The translations under genes and the position numbers were made by a program. A stretch of 64,000 nt of DNA, taken from positions 4,776,501 to 4,840,500 of the forward strand of contig OZ005617.1 of assembly GCA_963930655.1 (NCBI GenBank), read 5' to 3'. The DNA comes from Myrica gale (Eukaryota > Streptophyta > Magnoliopsida > Fagales > Myricaceae). A model generated the notes under the pieces. The model was not told where the DNA came from and made no database searches. It saw only the letters and a list, made by a program, of their open reading frames with translations. This document shows positions 23,216 to 33,747 of this stretch, in pieces; positions within the stretch are counted from its first letter, which is position 1; each line of letters begins with the position of its first letter.

Positions 23216-24841
23216 TTTCTGCAACTCATAAGCAAAAGAAGTTCTTTAGAGAGGCAGAAAAGAATAAGCTAAATATCTTGTCAAACTGTTGAGTCGTCGT
23301 TCCTCTCAAAATCAATAATCGATATTAGGAGAGTGTCATTCAAATTTTTTACGACATCAGAACCAGCCTGTTCTAAGAGTGTTGGAGCCGCATTAGTGAA
23401 ATTTCAACAGAATAGATCAATAAAAACACTAGATATAGTTTTAATGATGGTTTTGTAATACCCAAATTGCCCATATTTAATCACTAGTCGAAGACATAAT
23501 GGGGATCGATCCGACCTACTTCTAGCAAAAGTCCTTTGTCCATATATCTGGATTACGGTTTCTGTAACTTTAATTTGTGTGGCATCATCTTTTTTGACAA
23601 GTGTGTATATATAGTAGTCTAACCACACGTTCTATATCTTTACTGGATGAGTTGACTCGTACGTGTCGCGTGCATAATGTATGTCTTAACGGGTCCTTTC
23701 TTTTCCAAATATCAAGAACGATTTCCAAAAATGTTGTCCTCTCAAGTTTTTGCTTTCAAAAAAGAGTCATATTGTCACAGACATAACGATTTGATCTTAC
23801 CAAGGGAGCCAGCACCATGGAAAAGGAATGTGGGATTCATGATCATGTAGGGTACGTTGAACTTATATAGCTGCACGTGCTTTTCTTTGTTGCAAACATC
23901 AAATTGGAAACATATAACAAATCTGGGGAAAGTTTCACGTTACAGACATTCTTAATTGAAGTAAGTTAAATCCAAGTACAGTGCGTGATCGATCGACATG
24001 GAGTGTACAATCGGACGTCCTTGATCTATGCTGACATCTCAACCTAAACCAGTAACATGCTCATTCTTCAGCATCATCTTGTTCGATCTTCTTTTTTCTA
24101 TCTTGGGAAATTTTGGCATATGCTTGTTGCATTATCCTTTTCGTGATGAAAAAGGAATGTGGGATCCATGAGGCGTAGAAGCCAGATTCTTTAGGGAACT
24201 TATAGGGGGGCATCAGGAAGAGGACTAATGACCACACTAGCCACTGTGTGGTGCAACATCGGATTGGACTTTGCGAGGAAAAGGGAAAAGATTTGTGAAG
24301 AGTTTATATGAATTGGAATTGTGAGAAGGACCAGCTAATCCTGAACATGACAGGCCCAGACACATTCGATGAGAACGATTTGAAGGATCTGCTCTATTAA
24401 CATGGCAATATTCTTATACTTGACTACACGTCTCGTAGATATATATAGGACAATTTTAAGCTTCTCAGAGGGATATATCACGGGATCAAAAAACAGCTGA
24501 TATTGCTTTAACGGGCGAGCCGGAAACTCAATAAATGCGGCGACCTAATAAGCACAGCCAAATTACAGTACTATGCGCACAAGCGCCAGCCCAGAAAAAA
24601 CAGTACAGAAAAGGAAATAAAACAATAAAAACAGAGAAAAAAAAACCGAAAGGAGGCGACAAAGAAATGTTTCATATAGGACAATTTTAAAGCTTCTCGA
24701 GTTTTCAATGATGCTCTCTCGACCAAGAGAATGTTTAATCGATATCAAGTTCATATTTACTTATTACGGTCTGTCTTATCTTTTTACTCTTTCGTTATTT
24801 ACTTTTTCGTTATTACGATGGGCTGTCCTATCCTTTATACT
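23216..24841. other. Intergenic DNA, no gene seen
   Basis: Unique AT-rich sequence between the SWEET duplicate and the MULE at 24851. The short frames at 23404-23628 and 24563-24754 have no recognisable content. The phrase 'aaaaggaatgtgggat(c/t)catga' occurs twice (about 23820 and 24148), a minor local repeat. Confidence 0.5.
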
Positions 24842-24850
24842 TTTATTTAT

Positions 24851-25822
24851 GGCTTAAATGCATTGTAGGTTTCGTGGTATCATCTTTTTACAAATTGGTC
24901 ATTGTGGTATGAGTTTGTACTGGTTAGTCCCTGAGGTAATCATCTTGTAACAAATTGGTCATCCAGTTAGATTTTCGTCGACCCACTTAACGGCCGAAGA
25001 TGACGTATCATAAAATCTGACGTCATCAGCAAATGGGGTGCTCAGTTTGTGCTCGGGATGCTCGGTCTGTCCTCTGTTGGTAGGGCTGTCCAAGATCCGG
25101 TCCGGGCCGGTTCGGTCCGGTTTGGCCGGCCAAACCGGAAATTTTATAGATCATATAGACCTGACCGGTCAGGTCCAATCCCCGGTTTAGCCGGTCCGGT
25201 CTGGGCCGGTTTGGGTCATGCCATTTTGGGCCGATTTTGGGTTGGGTCATGCCATTTTGGGCCGGTTTTGGGGTTGGGCCTTGCCATTTTGGGCCAATTT
25301 CCGGTTTGGACCGGTTTAGAGAGGTATACTCTGGTCCGGTCCCGGGTTTTCATGAGGGTAACTCAGAACCGGACCGGAATACACCGATTTACCAGTCCGG
25401 TCAACCCGGTTTCAAAAAAGTCAACCGGTTTTGGTCAAAACCGGTCCGGCCGGTTTTTTGGACTGCCCTATCTGTTGGTGCTCTTTCATTGGTGCATATG
25501 ATGCCGCATGTACCCGTATCCCGAGAAGGTCGAGCTGATTGTGCTCGAGATACTCGAGCTGGTGCTGCTCAAACTGCTCGGGATGCCCGGGCTCGGTCTC
25601 TGCTCGGGATGCTTGGTATGTCCTCTATTGGTGCTCTTTCATTGGTGCATATGCGGAAAATAATCCACGTCAGCTTCGACCGTTAAGTGGGTCGACGGAA
25701 ATCTAACGGGATGACCAATTTATTACAAGATGATTACCTCAGGGACTAGTCAGTACAAACTCATACCACAAAGACCAATTTATAAAAAGGTGATACCACA
25801 GGACCTACAGTGCATTTAAGCC
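24851..25822. mobile_element. Mutator-like TIR element, 972 bp
   Basis: About 165-bp inverted repeats start GGCTTAAATGCA and end TGCATTTAAGCC. An identical 9-bp duplication TTTATTTAT lies at 24842-24850 and 25823-25831. The interior has no transposase. It contains direct repeats ('ttggtgctctttcattggtg' at about 25475 and 25627) and a nested hAT MITE at 25081-25470. Confidence 0.88.
25081..25470. mobile_element. hAT MITE nested in the MULE, 390 bp
   Basis: The ends are TAGGGCTGTCCAA and TTGGACTGCCCTA, perfect mirror images but for one base. A perfect 8-bp duplication TCTGTTGG lies at 25073-25080 and 25471-25478. The interior is made of CCGGTCCGGTTTGG-like repeats. The long frames over it (25049-25501 and 25026-25250) are products of that composition and not genes. 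Confidence 0.92.
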
Positions 25823-25831
25823 TTTATTTAT

Positions 25832-26632
25832 TAGGTATGTGTATGTTCTATCTTTGTACTTTTTGAGTACTTATGGTGAGCTTTGTCCTATCCTTTCTAC
25901 TTTTACTTATTAAGGCCTGTCCAATCCTTGTACTTTTTCATTAGTCATGGGTGGTTAAGTTTCTCTTGTTTGTTTTTTTTTTTTATTATAAGTTTCTTTT
26001 GTTTTCTGTTTTTTTTTAAATATGGATATCCAATGCTTTGTTCCGACACTCTCCTTGTTTATGTGAGATGAGCCGACTTGTGTAATCCATCGTCCTACAC
26101 AAACCATGATTACCAGATTCATAGACTAGAGTCCTAAAAAATTGATAACACCAAAGAAGTTTCCAACTTAAAACTCGGAAAGAAACAAACCTCCCAGTCC
26201 TAAGCCTAAATCACCGAGCAAACTGCTTGAGGTTCTTGTTTTCAATTCGTTGAAGCTAATCTGCTAATTAGTCCTCAAATTTGGGGCAAACAACTAATAG
26301 GCCTAATAAAAATGCATCAGTTAGAACTTTCGGCCAGACTCTGACCAGATTGGGACATTTGACCAAACTAAAAGCACAAACAAATGAACACAAACATTCG
26401 TACGAAATTTATTCACTCAAATGGGCATTTCCTTCAAGTGAACAACTTCAAGCTCACAACACCAACACACAGATGAAAAACAATTAACATATGAAAACAA
26501 TTGGGATTTCAAAGTTCAATAAAGCAGGAAACCTCGCCTTACAACTTCAACACTATACATGATCCTCTACGCTACAGAATGTGCACATGTAAGAGAGCAG
26601 AAAGACGTGGAAGAACTATTCTTTTGCTCTGT
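25832..26632. other. Intergenic and 3' flank of the KLCR/CMU gene
   Basis: AT-rich DNA with no recognisable coding sequence. The portion next to 26633 is the 3' UTR side of the leftward gene that follows. Poly-pyrimidine tracts occur at about 25970-26020. Confidence 0.5.
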
Positions 26633-29600
26633 TCAAATTCGAAAACCCAAGCTGGGCCACCTCTTTGTGACCTTTTTCTTCGAGTTCGGATCGATCAGAT
26701 TTTCCAGTGATTTCGCTTTTCTGTCTCGGGTTCGACCTGCTTCTTTCAGGAGCTCGGCTAGTCTTCTTTTCTCATCTTCAAAGTCAGGATTTGCAATTCC
26801 AAGCTTTTCTTCTCTAAGTTTAAGGACATACTCCAAGATTTCAATAGCATCTCCCACCCTGAAATATTTGGATGGAATACGTTAGTAACAGAAGAACAAT
26901 CCTACGAAAGCATGTTCTTGTAATGAGCATTAATGGTAGTACTAACACAGAATATGTAGGTTACCCCGAGCAAAACCACAAAATCCTGAAACAGGCAATG
27001 ATACAAATTCAACCCTAAAGAGAAGCTAAGGATAGAGCCATTCAGTTGAATCAGACCCATCATGAAGTTTCAGTTAATTTATGAGCCAGTAGTGACTGTT
27101 GATTACAGAACGTAACAAAGGAAAATGCACTTCAAACGGTGAAAGCCTGGAACCAAGCAGCAGAACAGAACAAAGGTTCAAAGACATTCACTATTCAACA
27201 AAACCAGTCATTTAAAACAGTAATCTCACTCGTAATAAGAAATACATGAAGAATTACGCTTATATTGGGGTTCAAAGTTTATACCAAAAACTCTGAAATT
27301 GCTACAGTAAATAGGATAACTTCACCCTATTGATTGCATTTGCTTTTTTATCTACATGGGGCACTCAGATATCAAGGGTCGCCAGTTTTGGTGATACACC
27401 AGGTGGCTGAATACAAACCTTATCAACATGTTATTTACATTTCTTAAGGCTTGGGATTTTGAAAGATTGTGGATATCTCGATTGTAGAGAGAAGAACCCA
27501 GTAAGGCAGGATCAAGCCAATAATTGAAAACTCAACTTTTGGCTCAGAGAATCAGGCACATTGTCCATAAGCAAGCAGGTTGCACCAAAATACCAGAAGA
27601 ATAAATTAAAATGATATGTTACCTGCCCATAGCATCATAGGTTGCTGCAAGATTACTATACACTCCAAGGGTATCCTGGTGACATGGGCCACATTCCTGT
27701 TCCAGAATCCCCCTCGCTTGCTCAAATAACTCAGCTGCCTCGTCTATCTTGAACAACTGTACACAAGCCAATCCCATTTGGTTCAACACAACCCCAAACA
27801 AGGCCGACTTCCTCTCCCCACCAGCTCTAAGTTTTGCAATAGCACTCTCAAAAAAATTCCTTGCTTCTTCATACCTACCAACCACATAATACATCACTCC
27901 CATTCGTGCTTCTATTCCTGCAATCGTGCTATGTTGTCCTGGCTTATCCTCCAACATTTTCATTGCCTTCTGCAAAAGCTTCAGAGCCTCCTCAGGCTCA
28001 TCCACAGACTCATAAATAGCAGATATTTCGGTCAATCCGCCAGCAATTTCTTCCACCGACGTTCCAGGTACAGGTTTAGCATATATCCTCAGGGCATTTT
28101 CACAATAGGATTTGGAGTCTCGGAGCTTTCCTGTTCTGTGATACAGGTCAGCAAGCCTCACAAAGACAGAAGCAACAGAAGGGTGGTTGTCACCCTTTGA
28201 TGATTTGAAGACTGTAAGTGCCTTCTGGTAGGAAAAGAGAGCCTCATCATAGCGCCAGAGAGACATGTAAATGTTACCAATGCTGACATCAATAGCAGCA
28301 GCCTCACTTTCTTGTCCATTTGCAATCATTGCCATGCTGGCAAGCACAAGGTGCTCAAGGGCTGTTTCATAATCTCCTTTTGCCTCACATATGAGAGCCA
28401 TCAGCCGCCGGTCAGCTGCTTCTTCAAGCGATGCTGGTTCACTGTGAGCACGATGAATTTCAAGGGTTTTCTTGCATAACTCTTCTGCTCTATCAAACTC
28501 CATTGCTTGAACATGGGCCTCAGCCAAGTACCTGCATTTTCAATGTCAACTAACTTAAAATTTGTTGCTCCACTGATCCAAGAGAATTAGAACTCCAAAT
28601 TAGTAACTTAAGAACCCAAAAAGTCTGTAGGCACTTTTACCTAAACACAAAACCCACACTCTGGATGAGATAAAACTACATTTTATGAAGGCAATTACCA
28701 TCCAAAACCTCTGAAGGCTTGCACTACATCCCTTACCAGCCAGTCACTAGCCCAATCAAAGAAAAGAGAGTCCTATTAAAGTTTCCACCCATCATAAAAC
28801 ACCTGAGAAAATTCATTAGCATGAACTTCTCTAAAGGAAACTTTCTTTCAGTCGTCTACCCACTGAAAATGTATGGAAGTCAATTTTCCAACATATTGTT
28901 CCATCATGGACTAAAAACTCTATCCACATAATGAAACGGTAATTGTCAGTCAGAAATCACAAATTCACAATAATCAAAATCTGGGCCTAATCCCCAAAGC
29001 ATTCAACCTTCAGCAAGTTGAAATGATTCCCAAATGCAGCCATGGAAGAAAATTCCATTTCGCTTGGTAGAAACAAAAAGAATACTAGAAACTTATCCCT
29101 AAATAGCTGCTGTTTTCTTAATTCCACAGTCAGATCCTTTTGGTTATCAAATTTAAATACATACATACGCCAATATATATGAATGTCTAGAAGAAGAATC
29201 ACAAATAGACATGGACAAGTGGATGTTCCATTTTTTAGTAATTAGCAAGACAAAGTCCATAGATACAAATTTGTTTCTCGATGTTTAAATTTACCACAAT
29301 TTCCAACGTTTAGTTTCCTAGAAATTAGCCAAAAAAATTAGAAATGACAAGATAGGACAAACGGTTTTCGCGACTTGTCAGGCAGAGTTTCGGCAAAATT
29401 CCATTAGGGATTAGGTTAAATTTTCACACCTGGCCATCTTTATCTGAAATCTGACTATATTTAGGGAGCCAAAGCTTTATAATTTGGGTAATGGTGTGAC
29501 TTCATCGGCTAATTAATTTATAAAACTACAGAGAATAAAAACAGTTATCTTTAGCATACAATCACGAACAACGAACCTGCAAGTCTCTCCGACTCTGGGA

Positions 29601-30238
29601 TCTGACTCCCCTAGGGCCTCGATCTGGATCTTAAGCCCTTCTTCGTAGGAAGCGATCGACTTGTCGACCTGCCCGAGCATCGAGTACGTGTCACCGAGCT
29701 GCATATGACCCGAGAAAGCGGCGAGCGCGTGATCCGCACCCCTCGGAGGTTCCGGGACTCGGATAGCCCGCTCCAGGACCGGCAACGCCTCGTCGAACCG
29801 GCCCAGGCTGCAGTATATGGCGGCCAGCACGTGCAAGCTCATTGCCAGGTCTAGGCTGGGCTCGCCGTCGGCCGGAGCGCACCTCTCGAAGGACTTGGAC
29901 GCCCGGACCGCGTAGTCCAAGGCCTTCGTGGGACCCTCGCCTGACGCGATGGCATCGCGGGCGAGCTTTAGGAGGAAAGGCCCGAGATCGGGGTTGTCGA
30001 GGCCGGAGTCGGAGTTCGGGTTAAGATCCGGGATCGGGATGGGGCTATCTGGAGGAGGTCTCCTGGGGGAGAACTTGGATCGGGAAGGCGAAGGAGAAGG
30101 AAGTCTTTTTGGGTGCGGGGAGGGGGGTTTGGAGTTGGCGGCGGGTTCGGATCTTTGGGACTGGATTTGGGTATCGGGGACGGAGATTTGTAGCGGCGCG
30201 GCATCGGGCGGGGTCTTAATGGAGACTACGCCCGGCAT
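26633..30238 (-). CDS. KLCR: Kinesin light chain-related TPR protein (KLCR/CMU)
   Basis: Plant KLCR proteins, also called CMU (cellulose synthase-microtubule uncoupling), bind cortical microtubules and hold them in place against the push of moving cellulose synthase complexes. Three minus-strand exons, 29577-30238, 27623-28531 and 26633-26858, have GT-AG borders and add to 1797 bp, or 598 residues. The start MPGVVSIKTPPDAAP is chosen over an in-frame ATG 21 codons upstream because it matches the family's N-terminus. Residues 1-85 are proline- and serine-rich and probably disordered. From about residue 90 the protein is a series of tetratricopeptide repeats, for example SLGRFDEALPVLERAI, LWRYDEALFSYQKAL, VVGRYEEARNFFESAI and KIDEAAELFEQAR. 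The C-terminus is short, basic and ends WPSLGFRI. Codons 1-221 are strikingly GC-rich compared with the rest, a common gradient in plant genes. The frame is intact throughout. Confidence 0.93.
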
Positions 30239-33200
30239 CGTGACCGTCAATCGGAGAGCAGTGCAAAAAGCTAAAGTTTTAGAGAATCTCAGGGACAACA
30301 AAGAGGGACTCAGAGAGAGAGGAGGGAAGAGATCAAGGGAGCTAATGAAGGATTAGAACTCGTTACCAGTCTCAACAACAGAGCGTTGATCGATGGCAGT
30401 GAGTTTACAAAGCACAGATCAGATGTCTCTGCTGGCAAAAGTGTGACGGAGGTTGCAGTTTTCAGTGTTCCTGAGGACAAAATGGTAATTCGAGTTGCAA
30501 CTGGATTATTTAAAAGTAGTTTATGGATTATTTTTCTCTCTTTTTTCTGGGGAGAGATTTGACTTTTAAAGAAAGGATGACGGGGCTGGCGTGTCTGCTG
30601 TGGACTCCGGTGCTGAGCTCCCAATCTTAACGGAGGCATGGAAGGGAAAACGGACCTAACAAGATGAGAATAATATATTCGGTGCTAATTTGCATGCAGC
30701 GTTTAATAAAGTATTTATCTCTTTCACTTTTGATTCATCAATTCGGGGACGAATCTGCAGTGCAACTTTTACCGGGAAACGGAAATACGGGTAAGGGCAG
30801 TTATACTGGCCAACGGTTTTTCTGAATAATAATAATAATAAAAGTAAATTATTTTAATTATTTTAAAAATAAAAAACTATAAGTCATAATATTTTAATTT
30901 TGAATTTATGATCATTAATTTTGAGAATAAAATTTTTAAAAAATAATTTCTTATACAAAAATTATAAACTCATAGACTTATATGATGAGTTAAAAACCAA
31001 AAGACTATTTCTAAAAAATATCAAAACATAGGAATAAAATGAATAATTAACCCTAGATAAAAATATTATTTTTTACATAAATTAATCCGATAATCTTTTT
31101 AAAATCAGCTCGAGTTAATTAAAATGGGTCCATTTTAAATCGGCCAATAATTGGGTTACGGATAGATGGACCAGATTGATCCTACATCATGGGCTTAAAT
31201 CGTTTGGATCCATTCTTTTTGGGCTCAAACTGTTTTGGTAATGGACTATTATTATTAGACAGGATTAGATCCAAATGTTAGAGGGCCCATACAATCAATT
31301 ATCTAGGAATTCTCTATTAATATGAGTCGAGGGAAAGAGAAAAAAGTTAAAAGAGTAGTACCCTGTCCAGTGAGAAGTAAGATTAGGGCAGCACAAAATC
31401 AGACCACGAACCGGACTGGACTGAATTTGTAAAATCGGTTATATTTGGTCCGATTCAGTTCATGCCTTTTGGGATCCGGTCCAGACCGGACATGACCGGA
31501 TTTCTTAATATAATTAATATATATTTTAAAATTTTTTGAATACAAACAATTTTTACACTTTTATAATTTTTTATTTTGACTTATGGTACTTAAGTTTTTT
31601 AAGACATTTGCAACTAATTTTTTTTATCTTAAGATGTGAGTTAAAAATGAAAAAAAAAACTTAAGGAAAAAAAAATCGGTTTAGTCTAATGGATTCCAGT
31701 CCAAAAAAGGACCGAATTTTCGGTTGTTCACCCCTATACTGTAAGATATTGTCGAATAGAAGAAATAAATACAGTGAGATATTGACTATTTATATAAGTT
31801 TTTCTATTTGTGTATAAAAGAACTGAATCCAAAAGAATAAAGGTTAAATTAGTATGAACTTTGGTAACTAAGAAACAACAGATATATATATATATATATA
31901 TTAATGTCGTGACTATCTAGATAATTAATCGAAATTGCTTATATACACCTATTTGACTAAAATTGCTTATATTTCCCAAAAAGTAATGTTTAGAATAATT
32001 TACATTGAAAATTGCAAAACTCAAACCAAGGCAGTTTGTTAATTAATCAAAAGATATTTTAAGAAATTCCATTTAATTGATTGCAATTATTAATAATAAT
32101 AGAAGAAGGTTTGGCTACTTTCTTGGGACTATTCCATTACTATTTGATCAATCAATACTTATTCATTTTCCCATAAAAATAAAGTTGAATGTTTCTAATG
32201 ACACTAAGTGAATCATGAAATTCTAACAATGGATTTTTTTAAAAAAAAAAGGAGAACGGTATCTAAGAAATTTATTAGGAACTCTCACTTATGGCCTATT
32301 AATAAAGGATAATAGAAGGAAGAAACTGATCATATACTTAAACAAACGAATTGAAATAAAGTTAAAATAGTAATATTTTTCATGAAACAACTATTTATAG
32401 CTGTATTGTTTGGATTATATATATATAATTATAATTATTTTATCTTTTTATTACAGGAAAGTCTTTTTTGGCATGTTAGGGATGGATAATATCTGATTCA
32501 GGCTGTCTCTGACTCAGTAGATTGAAATCTTCACCTCCTAAATGAAATACGAACAAAAAACTTGGAACTCATGATCATGGTAATCATGCTTCTCACATTG
32601 ACACCCACTTATATATTCATGGTAGTGTCAAGCCAAAAACCAGACTAATAGAGGATATTTGGACAGAAGAGAGCCCTGACTGTCTTTGTTGTTTAATTCA
32701 CAGCATTGTTGATTAAACTGCTAAATGGAACCAAGCATTAATGAATTAGGCTTTCATAACCATTCTGTCTCTGATCACAGTACTCCATCTATGGTGGTTA
32801 GTCAGACTTTGCATTCATGTTGATTTCAGTACCCTTTTTGAGTTGGTCATTAACAGGTGGCTTGGTATTTTTCTGGACATGTATACTGATTTTGCTGATG
32901 CACTTTGGGAGAAATGCATGAATAATTGGATGTTTTCTTTTCCCTCAAATTCTTAGGAATAATTGGATAATTAAGGTTTCCATATTGGTTGGACCTCCAG
33001 ATTAAGAACATCAAATACCAATCAAGGGGTTTACGACCTGACTGTCTTTGTTGATCATTCAATTCCAATCATGAGTTCCTGAGTTCTAAGCAAAGTTTAA
33101 ACACTCCTTATTTGGCGAAGTGTCATGGCAAGGAAGACTTCCATACTATTCACAACTATGTATATATTATCTACGAACCAATAAAAGTGTGCTCGATCAC

Positions 33201-33274
33201 AAGCCACTCTAGATCTCTCTGTGCAACATCATTCTCACAAAGCTCAAAGGATGTAGAATGAGGATCGAATTTAC
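30239..33274. other. Intergenic DNA upstream of KLCR, no gene seen
   Basis: The part next to 30239 is the KLCR 5' UTR and promoter; no reading frame there is convincing. From about 30830 the DNA is very AT-rich. It holds a (TA)n run at about 31881-31902, the hAT-like MITE at 31384-31739, and otherwise nothing I recognise. The frame at 32850-33068 looks accidental. Confidence 0.5.
31384..31739. mobile_element. Probable hAT-like MITE
   Basis: The left end TAGGGCAGCAC and the right end GGTTGTTCACCCCTATAC are imperfect mirror images of the TAGGG hAT class, and the interior carries GGTCCGG/CCGGACC-type sequence as in the MITE at 25081-25470. Flanks AGTAAGAT (31376-31383) and TGTAAGAT (31740-31747) would be an 8-bp duplication with one mismatch. 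The extra 'TAC' beyond CCCCTA makes the exact right border uncertain. Confidence 0.5.
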
Positions 33275-33747
33275 TCAATGATTATTGCTTCCTTTACCAC
33301 CGGGGCTCCCTTTCTTCGGCTCATGTGTAGGATTGGCAGAAGGGTCCCGATAATCAGACATCGTATCAACTCGGCCTAGAAGCTTTCTCGCCTTCATTCG
33401 GATCATCACCTTCATAAATGGAAGACATGGCATCCATGAAGCAGTCAAAACATAAAGCAAAAAAGGACTCTCTAACTCAAAAGGAGCAGAAGTTAATTTA
33501 CGCACATGCATGCCCGAAACTAAGCTTACCTCACCGGGCGGGTAGGTTAGCTCCATACCATCTCTGAAGCCATCAGCTCTGACTACAAGGAAGAAACAAA
33601 GTCCATGATAAGCCAACTATATGGTTTTTGGAATTCTTTTTATTCTGTGAAACTTGCTTGGTGTTTACCTGAAGACGACCAAATAAGGAGTAGGAGAAGG
33701 ACGGGGATAAAGGCCTTGGTCCAAGAAAGCATTGGTGATTTCTTCAT
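33275..33747 (-). CDS. PSY: PSY-type tyrosine-sulfated peptide precursor
   Basis: Here PSY means plant peptide containing sulfated tyrosine, a secreted growth hormone, and not phytoene synthase. Minus-strand exons 33669-33747, 33530-33582 and 33275-33409 give 267 bp and 88 residues, with GT-AG borders in phase. Residues 1-26 (MKKSPMLSWTKAFIPVLLLL then LIWSSS) are a signal peptide. A variable, partly basic spacer follows (RMKARKLLGR). The peptide motif is SDYRDPSANPTHEP at residues 62-75, matching the family core DYxDPSANPxHxP, with the Asp63-Tyr64 pair that tyrosylprotein sulfotransferase needs. The usual glycine after the tyrosine is arginine here, and a glycine/lysine-rich tail ends SNNH. 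The product would be sulfated in the Golgi, cut and secreted, and then sensed by receptor kinases. No lesion is seen. The small size and three-exon structure may cause it to be missed by gene finders. Confidence 0.88.

Noticed and set aside
25026..25686. Long overlapping frames on both strands (up to 150 codons)
   Set aside because: They translate CCGGTCCGG-type repeats of a hAT MITE and its MULE host; all frames look alike and no domain is present.
26559..30356. Plus-strand frames opposite the KLCR/CMU exons
   Set aside because: They are shadows of the minus-strand TPR coding exons and show no domain of their own.
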